14,186 bases of DNA from assembly GCA_965151315.1 (NCBI GenBank), contig CBCTZG010000074.1, forward strand, positions 1-14,186, given 5' to 3'. The DNA comes from Avimonoglobus sp965151315 (GTDB lineage Bacteria; Bacillota; Clostridia; UBA1381). Position numbers and translations under genes: made by a program. Under the pieces are notes generated by a model. It had not been told where the DNA came from, did not search any database, and saw only the letters and a program-made list of their open reading frames with translations. Each line of letters begins with the position of its first letter. Positions within the stretch are counted from its first letter, which is position 1. Positions 6,427 through 11,596 of this stretch are shown here, piece by piece.

Positions 6427-7854
6427 TTACAAAGATTGAGATTGTCTAAATTCAGTTGCCATCATAGTTCTGTTAAATTCTGCTGTTTCATCTATTTCTT
6501 GAACAAGTATTTCCAATTCATCAATAGTTATGTTAAAAAATTCTTTGCGCAAATTTACCTTATTCACTCTTTTGTCTGATAATCTTCTATGCAATTCATT
6601 TTCCAAAGAAACAGCATCATTTGAAAATATAAAACTATGAACGTCAAAAGCGAATGGAACGGATGCATCTCCTAATTCTTTAACACGATCCATCGGTTCT
6701 ATTCTTCTTGTCATTCCGACCTTGAAAATATTTTCTCCGAAAGAACCCAAATTGCTGATAATATAAACATTTCCAGCTTTTCCGTTTTGCAATTTTATGA
6801 TTTCCTCTCTTTTCTCCTTAACAGAATCAAGCATATTTTGCAGTATCTCTATTTTTTCCTTTAATTGTTTCAACAAAGTTTCATCTTGACAAGAATTGAT
6901 TTGGGAAGATACATTTTCAATTTCAGCTATATATTTAGACTCTTCTTTTTCAACTTGCTTTTTTTGTTCTTCAAGTGCTTTCCGCTCTGCTGCTTCTTGA
7001 CGCATTTGCTCTCTTAAGGCTTGTTGTTCCTGTCGCTCTTGTTCTTTTTTGGTATAATATTCATATTCAATTTCAATTTGCTTCTTAAATAGTATTTCTA
7101 TTTCTGCAATAAAATTATTTAATGTTGGCGTGATTGTTTGGTTTCCATCCGTGGCAATCATAATATATTTTTTTATCATATTATTAAAAGAATCCATGCA
7201 TTTATCAAAAGTCGTATACGTTAGAGAAATTAGAATGTTTTGTAGTTCTGATCTTAATGCAAGAACCATTAACTGATAGATAGCTTTGTTCGTCTTGGTT
7301 GTATATCTTTTTTCATATCTGGAAAGGGTATCCTCAATTATTTTTTCGTTGGCTTTTGATGCAGTTTTTAAAGTTTTTATATCAAATTGATGTAGTAATA
7401 ACGCAGTAGTAGGGGCCAATCTATCAACTTGGTATAACTCTTTTACACTTAATTCAAGTTCTGGATTAGAAAGTTTTTCTTGAAAAGATTTATATAATTG
7501 CCTATAGGTTTTAAGCGTTATCTTATTTGCATCTATTTTTTGCTGGCCCTTTGTGCATTCATCTTGGATAGCTAATAATCTATTTTTTTCTTCTTCATAC
7601 GCATTTTTTGCTTTGTCCTCATCATCTTTATATGTTGCTATGATATTTTGGCGTTCTTCTTCAACTGTTTTTAAATAAGAAACCTTTTCATCAACTGCCC
7701 GATTTTTTTCTTCAATTGCTTTTGATTCTTCTTCTTTAAGTTTTTTAATGCGTTTTTTATATCTGTATTCTTCGTTATCTAATTCGGATACAATTTTACG
7801 TTTTTCGTCTATACTTTTTTTCAAAGTAAGCAATTCCTTTATTAGATCAAACAT
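6427..7854 (-). CDS. DUF4041 coiled-coil protein with C-terminal T5orf172/GIY-YIG-like domain
   Basis: A 475-aa cytosolic protein. Residues 5-115 are a charged coiled coil, the middle (about 115-270) fits the DUF4041 region, 270-355 is a second coiled coil rich in Glu, Gln and Lys, and 361-445 resembles the T5orf172 branch of the GIY-YIG fold (GNVYIISN, IFKVGMTRR, DRVKEL, ENELHRRL, KEFF). Such domains occur in phage and mobile-element proteins with DNA-binding or nicking roles; the activity of this one is unknown. The ATG at 7854 has AGGAAGG 6 bases upstream; a TTG two codons earlier is less likely. It lies 64 bases behind the CI-type repressor in the same orientation with no clear promoter between, so it is probably co-expressed in the integrated state. 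That fits an immunity or defence cargo. Confidence 0.85.
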   Translation of the reverse strand: MFDLIKELLTLKKSIDEKRKIVSELDNEEYRYKKRIKKLKEEESKAIEEKNRAVDEKVSYLKTVEEERQNIIATYKDDEDKAKNAYEEEKNRLLAIQDECTKGQQKIDANKITLKTYRQLYKSFQEKLSNPELELSVKELYQVDRLAPTTALLLHQFDIKTLKTASKANEKIIEDTLSRYEKRYTTKTNKAIYQLMVLALRSELQNILISLTYTTFDKCMDSFNNMIKKYIMIATDGNQTITPTLNNFIAEIEILFKKQIEIEYEYYTKKEQERQEQQALREQMRQEAAERKALEEQKKQVEKEESKYIAEIENVSSQINSCQDETLLKQLKEKIEILQNMLDSVKEKREEIIKLQNGKAGNVYIISNLGSFGENIFKVGMTRRIEPMDRVKELGDASVPFAFDVHSFIFSNDAVSLENELHRRLSDKRVNKVNLRKEFFNITIDELEILVQEIDETAEFNRTMMATEFRQSQSL

Positions 7855-7918
7855 GATCAACCTTCCTCTATATTTAATTTAATAGCCGAAACTGTTGACT
7901 TTATCTTTTGTATATTAG

Positions 7919-8533
7919 CTAAAATTTTGCCCGCAGCTCCACAACTTTACCAATAATACGAACAGGAAGCCGTTCTATGTCCTGGTTATTATAAAACATG
8001 ACTTCGTATGTTGGGTTTGTCGGAACAAGCATTATTCCATCTGGACGTTTTTTTATTTTCTTTACAGTTGCGTCTGAACCATTAACTAATACAATCGCAA
8101 TATCACCGGTATCAGCGTCCGATTGTTTACGAACAATTACGACATCTCCGTTTGAAAACTTTGGCTCCATACTATCACCATTAACGCACAATCCGAAATA
8201 TTCACCACCGCTTGCCATATCTTGCGTTATTTCCTCATAGTCAATAATTTCTTCAACAGCTTCTATTGGAACGCCAGCCTGAACTTTCCCAAGTACCGGG
8301 ATTTTGACACCTTTTTTCTTTTCGTTTTCGGTAGGTTCTATTCCTAAGATTGCTAACGGAGAAACATTTAATATTTGAGATAATAATGCAATTTTATCTC
8401 TTTTCATATTGTCAATGTATCCGGTTTCCCATTTCTTTACTGTGCTTTTGCTAACTCCTACAAACTTTCCAACTTCTTCCAGAGTAAGACCTAATTCTTT
8501 TCGTCTTTGTTCTAAATTGATTTTTCCAATCAT
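7919..8533 (-). CDS. CI/LexA-type repressor: XRE helix-turn-helix plus S24 self-cleaving domain
   Basis: A 204-aa repressor. Residues 6-62 are an XRE helix-turn-helix (LTLEEVGKFVGVSKSTVKKWE). Residues 78-200 are a LexA/UmuD-type peptidase with cleavage site Ala86-Gly87 (KVQAGVP), catalytic Ser121 in NGDSM and Lys158 in ATVKK. All self-cleavage residues are present, so RecA-stimulated inactivation during SOS is expected. It is divergent from a DUF739 Cro-like gene, with three related 16-bp near-palindromes in the gap, the classic lysogeny switch layout. It probably represses both promoters there. It likely leads an operon with the DUF4041 gene. Confidence 0.95.
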   Translation of the reverse strand: MIGKINLEQRRKELGLTLEEVGKFVGVSKSTVKKWETGYIDNMKRDKIALLSQILNVSPLAILGIEPTENEKKKGVKIPVLGKVQAGVPIEAVEEIIDYEEITQDMASGGEYFGLCVNGDSMEPKFSNGDVVIVRKQSDADTGDIAIVLVNGSDATVKKIKKRPDGIMLVPTNPTYEVMFYNNQDIERLPVRIIGKVVELRAKF

Positions 8534-8551
8534 ATTAAATCACCTGATTGA

Positions 8552-8580
8552 AGTATAACATGTTCGTTTCATAAATGCAA
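8552..8580 (-). promoter_or_regulatory. Promoter of the CI-type repressor
   Basis: On the minus strand, TTGCAT (8580-8575), a 17-base spacer, TATACT (8557-8552), with TGT just before the -10 (extended -10). Operator 8566-8581 covers the -35, giving a route to autoregulation. Confidence 0.75.
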
Positions 8581-8581
8581 C
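8566..8581. promoter_or_regulatory. Operator site A of switch 1
   Basis: GTTTCATAAATGCAAC, an imperfect palindrome over the -35 of the repressor promoter. Confidence 0.5.
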
Positions 8582-8605
8582 CAATATTTTAAAAAAAATA
8601 AAAAA

Positions 8606-8621
8606 GTTTCCAAAAAGATAT
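8606..8621. promoter_or_regulatory. Operator site B of switch 1
   Basis: GTTTCCAAAAAGATAT. The left half-site is shared with sites A and C, the right half is degenerate. It abuts the -35 of the rightward promoter. Confidence 0.4.
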
Positions 8622-8649
8622 TGACAACATTGAATATGTATGTTACAAT
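8621..8649 (+). promoter_or_regulatory. Rightward promoter of switch 1 (Cro side)
   Basis: TTGACA (8621-8626), a 17-base spacer, TACAAT (8644-8649), flanked by operator sites B and C. Confidence 0.85.
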
Positions 8650-8653
8650 AAAA

Positions 8654-8669
8654 GTATCCTAAAGGAAAC
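8654..8669. promoter_or_regulatory. Operator site C of switch 1
   Basis: GTATCCTAAAGGAAAC, the best palindrome of the three, just downstream of the rightward -10. Confidence 0.55.
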
Positions 8670-8680
8670 GAGGTGGTAAT

Positions 8681-8893
8681 ATGAATACAAATCTGCTAAA
8701 AGGGAAAATTGCAGAAAATGGTTTAAGCATAAAAAAATTTTCTGAAATAACAGGTATTAAAAAAGTTGCGCTGTATAGAAAGTTGTCTGGTCAAAGTGAA
8801 TTTAACAGAAAAGAAATAGAATCAATTATTGATGTACTTGATTTAGATTGTGAGCAAATTTATAATATTTTTTTTGTCAAAGATGTTTCTTAA
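8681..8893 (+). CDS. Cro-like regulator, DUF739-type helix-turn-helix protein
   Basis: A 70-aa protein, nearly all helix-turn-helix. It starts MNTNLLKGKIAENGLS, with the recognition region FSEITGIKKVALYRKLSG around residues 20-37 and a C-terminal IYNIFF typical of DUF739 proteins. These are found beside CI-type repressors in Firmicutes phages and act as the opposing (Cro) regulator. GAGGTGG sits upstream of the ATG at 8681. Expression from the divergent promoter should be blocked by the CI-type protein and released on SOS induction. Confidence 0.9.
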   Translation: MNTNLLKGKIAENGLSIKKFSEITGIKKVALYRKLSGQSEFNRKEIESIIDVLDLDCEQIYNIFFVKDVS

Positions 8894-8961
8894 AAGAAAC
8901 AAATGCAGTTATAAATGTGAAATAGACGACACAAACAAAACAGCCTAAGGAGGGGGTTCGC

Positions 8962-9024
8962 ATGGAAAGAGAGCGGATGGAAAAAGAAAAAGAGTGGACA
9001 ATATATGCCCACTCCAATATCTAA
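8962..9024 (+). CDS. Possible 20-aa ORF, truncated relative of the later short plus-strand ORFs
   Basis: The 20-codon frame begins MERERMEKEKEW after a strong AAGGAGGGGG site. The start region (AAGGAGGGGGTTC-CATGGAA) nearly duplicates that of the ORF at 11423 and resembles that at 10415, so it may be the stub of a homologous gene whose body was replaced. Most of it is the reverse complement of the terminator of a minus-strand RNA gene, which gives reason to doubt that it is translated. Confidence 0.35.
   Translation: MERERMEKEKEWTIYAHSNI
8980..9014 (-). terminator. Intrinsic terminator of the structured RNA
   Basis: On the minus strand, GAGTGGGC pairs with GTCCACTC (9014-9007 and 8999-8992; one G-U), 7-base loop, then TTTTTCTTTTT. 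Confidence 0.8.
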
Positions 9025-9134
9025 AGATATAAACGGCTGGGCGGTGTATCCAGCATCTCAGGTACTCCTATGGGAGTGTGTCGGGAACCATTTCCGACCT
9101 CGTTATATCTTTATAAACAGTATACCCATAACTT
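8980..9134 (-). ncRNA. Structured small RNA gene (about 150 nt) between switches 1 and 2
   Basis: A minus-strand transcript is defined at both ends. A perfect TTGACA-N17-TATAAT promoter is at 9169-9141 and an intrinsic terminator at 9014-8980. The body folds as a multibranch structure. An 11-bp closing stem (TAAAGATATAA with TTATATCTTTA, 9022-9032 and 9103-9113) is extended by two G-C pairs across a bulge. It encloses three hairpins: 9036-9054 (GCTGG/CCAGC), 9064-9077 (ACTCC/GGAGT) and 9080-9098 (8-bp stem with a CCA loop on the plus strand). No plausible protein is encoded. I do not recognise the family. The layout recalls phage antisense RNAs such as C4 of P1/P7, but this is only a comparison. 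It lies antisense to the doubtful 20-aa ORF and just after the PBECR-like gene. Confidence 0.75.
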
Positions 9135-9140
9135 GATTAT

Positions 9141-9169
9141 ATTATACAATAAAAAGTAGTATTTGTCAA
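9141..9169 (-). promoter_or_regulatory. Perfect consensus promoter of the structured RNA
   Basis: On the minus strand, TTGACA (9169-9164), exactly 17 bases, TATAAT (9146-9141). The -35 overlaps the stop codon of the PBECR-like gene at 9166, so the RNA has its own promoter immediately after that gene. Confidence 0.85.
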
Positions 9170-9534
9170 GTATTTGTTTTGATTAGGCGTTTACTGTTTA
9201 TACGCCGCTGCAGTTTGCTATCAGTAATAGTATATACGGAAGCAATATACAAATAGTTATTCCGAACATCCAGTTTAACGGCCACTAAAATGTTTTCTGA
9301 ATAACACTTAACAAATTCTATACTGTTGCTTTCTTTTGGGTTGATACCGATATAATCTGGTTGATCCACAATATCTGAAACATTGTTTAGGTATGAGATA
9401 CAGGATGGATGACGTTTCAGTATATGCTTGTACAGGCCATCAGACATATAAATATCAGTACATGGCAAATTTTGACGCAACAGCGTATTATAAATGGGTT
9501 TATATTTAGAAATTCGCTTTAGTGAATCCGGCAT
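9166..9534 (-). CDS. PBECR-like putative nuclease/toxin of switch 2
   Basis: A 122-aa protein resembling the PBECR group (phage-carried nucleases of the barnase/EndoU/colicin/RelE fold). Visible features are a conserved-looking HILKRHPS (about residues 38-45), a middle PDYIGINPKE stretch, then alternating strands (SIEFVKCYSENILVAVKL and YLYIASVY) and a basic C-terminus. The fold assignment is by motif order, so the activity is inferred. The ATG overlaps the stop of the upstream XRE gene (TAATG), so the two are coupled. This antitoxin-first order and the paired operators upstream fit a toxin-antitoxin module. Confidence 0.65.
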   Translation of the reverse strand: MPDSLKRISKYKPIYNTLLRQNLPCTDIYMSDGLYKHILKRHPSCISYLNNVSDIVDQPDYIGINPKESNSIEFVKCYSENILVAVKLDVRNNYLYIASVYTITDSKLQRRINSKRLIKTNT

Positions 9535-9761
9535 TATTGATTGACCTCCGGGTTGTCAGTGCGCCCCAAGAGGTAATCGACGGAGCAATCGAGGTAGTCA
9601 GCAATACGGGCTAAACTGATACATGACAATTGTTTTCCTTTAGAAAATTCTGAAATCGCATTTATTCCTAAGCCCAGATCAAATAGCATATTTTTCATGC
9701 TTTTATTCTGCGCTTTTAACATAAATTTAATGCGACTGGCTATTTCTTGTGTAATATACAT
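9534..9761 (-). CDS. XRE-family repressor/antitoxin of switch 2
   Basis: A 75-aa XRE helix-turn-helix protein starting MYITQEIASRIK. It has the HTH core at about 20-45 (MLFDLGLGINAISEFSKGKQ) and the DYLDCSVDYLLGRTDNP tail common in Firmicutes XRE repressors. The ATG at 9761 is preferred because upstream in-frame ATGs lack ribosome binding sites and lie in the operator region; GGGTGA is a modest site. It is divergent from a plus-strand operon. Two copies of an 18-bp inverted repeat (9795-9812 and 9826-9843) are the likely binding sites. Confidence 0.85.
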   Translation of the reverse strand: MYITQEIASRIKFMLKAQNKSMKNMLFDLGLGINAISEFSKGKQLSCISLARIADYLDCSVDYLLGRTDNPEVNQ

Positions 9762-9794
9762 AATAAAGTCACCCGCTTTTGTGCAAAACATAAA

Positions 9795-9812
9795 ATCATG
9801 CAAAAGCGTGAA
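9795..9812. promoter_or_regulatory. Operator 2 of switch 2
   Basis: ATCATGCAAAAGCGTGAA, near-palindrome with the same arms as 9826-9843, 31 bases away (about three helical turns). Confidence 0.6.
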
Positions 9813-9819
9813 ATAATTA

Positions 9820-9848
9820 TTGACAATCATGCTATTGCGTGATACAAT
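9820..9848 (+). promoter_or_regulatory. Rightward promoter of switch 2
   Basis: TTGACA (9820-9825), a 17-base spacer, TACAAT (9843-9848). Confidence 0.85.
9826..9843. promoter_or_regulatory. Operator 1 of switch 2
   Basis: ATCATGCTATTGCGTGAT, arms ATCATGC and GCGTGAT with one mismatch. It fills the spacer between the -35 and -10 of the rightward promoter, so a bound protein would block polymerase. Confidence 0.65.
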
Positions 9849-9901
9849 ATAATCAAGTTAAGAGATTAACTTAATCATACCAAAAAAGGAGTGAAAAGTC
9901 A

Positions 9902-10018
9902 ATGAAGAGGAAAAAGAAAAACGGTAATCAGAAGCTGGTAGAAAATGCAATCCTGATTACCGCAATCCTAAACCTCATCAAAGCGTTGACAGAACTAATC
10001 AACAAATTGATTGAGTAA
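9902..10018 (+). CDS. 38-aa cationic amphipathic peptide
   Basis: A 38-codon gene starting MKRKKKNGNQKLVENAIL, with a basic head and an amphipathic/hydrophobic helix rich in Leu and Ile (ITAILNLIKALTELINKLIE). AAAAGGAG lies about 10 bases upstream, and it is the first gene after the rightward promoter of switch 2. The composition resembles small membrane-active peptides, but no family is recognised. A GNRA-capped hairpin starts at its stop codon. It could be a small toxin, a regulator or a membrane peptide. Confidence 0.7.
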   Translation: MKRKKKNGNQKLVENAILITAILNLIKALTELINKLIE

Positions 10019-10043
10019 GGCGGGGGGAGCGATCCCCTTGCCT
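10018..10043 (+). repeat. RNA hairpin with GNRA tetraloop after the 38-aa gene
   Basis: An 11-bp stem (10018-10028 with 10033-10043, two G-U pairs) closed by GCGA. There is no U-tract immediately after it, so it is more likely an attenuating or mRNA-stabilising structure than a standard terminator. Confidence 0.6.
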
Positions 10044-10099
10044 AAAGGATACTATATTTTCTGTTCGTTGTCAATATATAAAAGAAAGGTTGTGTAAAA

Positions 10100-10183
10100 A
10101 TGTTGGGAATAATCGTAAACGTCATTGAAATCATTGTTTACAGCGTGCTGGTTATTCTACTGTTAAGGAGGTGGAAGCAATGA
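10100..10183 (+). CDS. 27-aa single-span membrane peptide coupled to an XRE gene
   Basis: A 27-codon frame starting MLGIIVNVIEIIVYSVLV and ending LLLRRWKQ. It is one hydrophobic helix with a basic C-terminus. A modest AAAGG site precedes it. Its TGA overlaps the ATG of the next XRE gene (ATGA), and its last codons contain that gene's AAGGAGG site, so it can act as a coupling leader. It resembles tiny membrane toxins in composition only. Confidence 0.55.
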   Translation: MLGIIVNVIEIIVYSVLVILLLRRWKQ

Positions 10184-10365
10184 ATACGGAGAATTTACAG
10201 AGAATTATGGATAGCAAAAACATTAACCAGGTACAGCTTGCGGAGGCTGCAGGAACATCACAGGCTTTCGTATCGTATATGATGCATGGATATAAGGTAC
10301 CGTCCGTAGCTGTCCTGAAACGGATTGCAGAATATTTAAACGTATCTGTGGACGAGCTTGTCTGA
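10180..10365 (+). CDS. Small XRE-family regulator (Cro side of switch 2)
   Basis: A 61-aa protein that is a minimal XRE helix-turn-helix. It starts MNTENLQRIMDSKNINQ, with VQLAEAAGTSQAFVSYMMHG as the HTH at about 18-37 and ends AEYLNVSVDELV. AAGGAGG sits 8 bases before the ATG at 10180; a GTG three codons earlier overlaps that site and is rejected. It lies in one plus-strand transcript with the 38-aa and 27-aa peptides, opposite the minus-strand XRE gene, the CI/Cro-like arrangement. Confidence 0.88.
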   Translation: MNTENLQRIMDSKNINQVQLAEAAGTSQAFVSYMMHGYKVPSVAVLKRIAEYLNVSVDELV

Positions 10366-10414
10366 TTTTGTGGGACTGGGTAAACAAGAACAATACGGCA
10401 TAGGAGGTGATCAC

Positions 10415-10528
10415 ATGGAACGAGAACAAATAACAATCCGCCTGCCTGCCGAGTTAAAGGAGCGATTGCAGCAGGAGGCGGATAAAAGGGAAGTTAACCT
10501 TGTTTACGGAAAAGAGGAACTTTGGTAA
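10415..10528 (+). CDS. Truncated ribbon-helix-helix protein (37 aa)
   Basis: Begins MEREQITIRLPAELKERLQQ, the strand and first helix of an Arc/MetJ-type ribbon-helix-helix DNA-binding protein. The second helix is missing and a short unrelated tail (VYGKEELW) follows. AGGAGGTGATCAC precedes the ATG. The last 35 bases overlap, tail to tail, the 3' end of the minus-strand coiled-coil gene, so the tail may come from a junction with the next cassette. Its start region is homologous to those at 8962 and 11423. It probably cannot dimerise as a normal RHH protein. Confidence 0.6.
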   Translation: MEREQITIRLPAELKERLQQEADKREVNLVYGKEELW

Positions 10529-10742
10529 TCTTTTCAGAGCGTTCAGCCCAATCTATTAAGCGATCAGTTGCTGCACGGGTGATCTGAACATCTTCTTTGA
10601 TAGATTCAATGTCTTGTTCTATTTTATTAAGACGTTGATCTACACCATCAAGACGTTGATCTACACCATCAAGACGCTGATTGATTGGCTGAAGTTTCTC
10701 ATCCATGATTTGGGATATAGCATGCAATAACTCTTGATCCAT
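10494..10742 (-). CDS. Heptad-repeat coiled-coil protein of switch 3
   Basis: An 82-aa soluble protein. Residues 1-20 (MDQELLHAISQIMDEKLQPI) lead into perfect seven-residue repeats of the QRLDGVD type (about 21-40). A continuing coiled coil and a conserved-looking end (ATDRLIDWAER, then KVPLF) follow. Similar short coiled-coil proteins occur near XRE genes in Firmicutes mobile elements; no function is established that I can name. AAAGGAGG lies upstream of the ATG at 10742. It follows the minus-strand XRE gene by 54 bases and is probably co-transcribed. Confidence 0.8.
   Translation of the reverse strand: MDQELLHAISQIMDEKLQPINQRLDGVDQRLDGVDQRLNKIEQDIESIKEDVQITRAATDRLIDWAERSEKITKVPLFRKQG
10629..10670 (-). 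repeat. Two perfect 21-bp tandem repeats inside the coiled-coil gene
   Basis: Units 10629-10649 and 10650-10670 are identical, each encoding seven residues (one heptad); a third, diverged unit follows at 10671. Copy number could change by slippage without shifting the frame. Confidence 0.8.
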
Positions 10743-10796
10743 ATGTATGCCTCCTTTCGGGTTGTAGGTTTAGTATAGCATGGTAAGATGAAATTG

Positions 10797-11012
10797 TCAA
10801 TGGCGGGTTGGGTCGTCTGAACGCCCGACAAGATAATCAAGCGACACGTCGAAGTAGTCGGCAAGGGCGATTAGAACGGGTAAAGTTGGCTGTGCTTCAT
10901 TTTTTTCGTAACGTTGATAATTGCGAACTGTTATATGGATAGCACTCGCTATATCTTTTTGAAGCAGACTACGTTCTGCTTTTAATTGCAATATACGTTC
11001 AGAAAAAGTCAT
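10797..11012 (-). CDS. XRE-family repressor of switch 3
   Basis: A 71-aa XRE protein from ATG 11012, with GGAG 8 bases upstream. It starts MTFSERILQLKAERSLLQ, with HTH core KDIASAIHITVRNYQRYEK (about 19-37) and the typical ADYFDVSLDYLVGRSDDP tail. The longer frame to 11066 has no ribosome binding site and crosses the operator. It is divergent from a plus-strand XRE gene. Its 3' 62 bases are nearly identical to the end of the XRE gene of switch 4. Confidence 0.88.
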   Translation of the reverse strand: MTFSERILQLKAERSLLQKDIASAIHITVRNYQRYEKNEAQPTLPVLIALADYFDVSLDYLVGRSDDPTRH

Positions 11013-11045
11013 CTTGTCATCTCCAAAAAAATTTTCAAAAAGGTA

Positions 11046-11074
11046 TTGACAAGACATAAATGTCATGTTATAAT
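11046..11074 (+). promoter_or_regulatory. Rightward promoter of switch 3 with embedded operator
   Basis: A perfect consensus: TTGACA (11046-11051), 17 bases, TATAAT (11069-11074), with TGT before the -10. The 12-bp palindrome GACATAAATGTC (11053-11064) lies in the spacer. Confidence 0.9.
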
Positions 11075-11082
11075 CAAATCAA

Positions 11083-11108
11083 ACAAGACATAAATGTCAT
11101 GTTATAAT
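11083..11108 (+). repeat. Second copy of the 26-bp operator/-10 unit of switch 3
   Basis: Exact direct repeat of 11049-11074, including the GACATAAATGTC palindrome (11087-11098) and a TATAAT (11103-11108), 34 bases downstream. It lacks a good -35, so it is probably a second operator or an alternative start region. Confidence 0.75.
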
Positions 11109-11125
11109 ACCAGAAAGGAGGGTCG

Positions 11126-11353
11126 ATGAATACGAATTTAATAAACGCAAGAAGAAGCAAAGGCTTAACGCAAGTGCAAGTTGCGGAAAAGGCCAATATC
11201 ACAGAAAGAAGTTATTTGCGTTACGAATCAGGTGAGTGCGTTCCAAATGTCTACACGGCAATACGCATAGCCAAGGCCTTAAACACCAAAGTCGAAAAGA
11301 TATTTCCACTATCTGACGACACTCCAATCTCTCAACCCAATAATAGCACATAG
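11126..11353 (+). CDS. XRE-family regulator (Cro side of switch 3)
   Basis: A 75-aa protein starting MNTNLINARRSKGLTQ, with HTH VQVAEKANITERSYLRYESG (about 17-36) and ALNTKVEKIF after it. The last 12 residues, DDTPISQPNNST, are identical to the end of the plus-strand XRE gene of switch 4. This identity lies in an 87-bp DNA repeat that runs past the stop codon, while the rest of the two proteins differs. GAAAGGAGGG precedes the ATG. Confidence 0.88.
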   Translation: MNTNLINARRSKGLTQVQVAEKANITERSYLRYESGECVPNVYTAIRIAKALNTKVEKIFPLSDDTPISQPNNST

Positions 11354-11399
11354 GAACGTAGAAAGTCAAGCCACTAGATATTGTGGTATACAAGAACAA
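11313..11399 (+). repeat. 87-bp direct repeat, copy A
   Basis: Matches 12458-12544 at 85 of 87 positions (offset 1145). It covers the last codons of the plus-strand XRE gene and the gap to the next ORF, including a small inverted repeat (CCAC...GTGG, 11371-11386). Confidence 0.9.
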
Positions 11400-11422
11400 T
11401 ACAGCGTAAGGAGGGGGTTCAC

Positions 11423-11596
11423 ATGGAACTGGAGCAAACAACAATCCGCCTGCAAGAAGAACTATTAGAGAAACTCAAACGGGAGATGGACGAGACAGAA
11501 AAACATGTATGGTATGTGATACATGGATTTGAGTATTCATTTATCTGTGTGGTTTCTGGACTGGTACTTGGATTGATAATCAGCATGTTTATATAG
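11423..11596 (+). CDS. Ribbon-helix-helix-like start fused to a membrane helix (57 aa)
   Basis: A 57-aa protein starting MELEQTTIRLQEELLEKLK, an RHH-like strand and helix. It continues into a charged linker and a C-terminal hydrophobic span (SFICVVSGLVLGLIISMFI). TAAGGAGGGGGTTCAC lies before the ATG. The first 20 or so residues resemble those of the 10415 ORF, yet the tails are unrelated. Its stop overlaps the 3' end of the minus-strand two-TM gene by 8 bases. It is probably a small tail-anchored membrane protein; whether it still binds DNA is doubtful. Confidence 0.72.
   Translation: MELEQTTIRLQEELLEKLKREMDETEKHVWYVIHGFEYSFICVVSGLVLGLIISMFI

Noticed and set aside
9022..9113. Structured region considered as a known riboswitch or tRNA-like element
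   Set aside because: No purine, c-di-GMP, preQ1 or fluoride aptamer core could be matched, and it ends in a terminator without a downstream gene on that strand; listed as a stand-alone RNA instead.
10018..10043. Hairpin after the 38-aa gene as an intrinsic terminator
   Set aside because: Strong stem but the following bases (AAAGGATACTA) are not a U-tract, and the downstream peptide and Cro gene have no clear promoter of their own.
10152..10436. 94-codon minus-strand frame opposite the switch 2 Cro gene
   Set aside because: Antisense to a convincing XRE gene with its own ribosome binding site; composition not protein-like.
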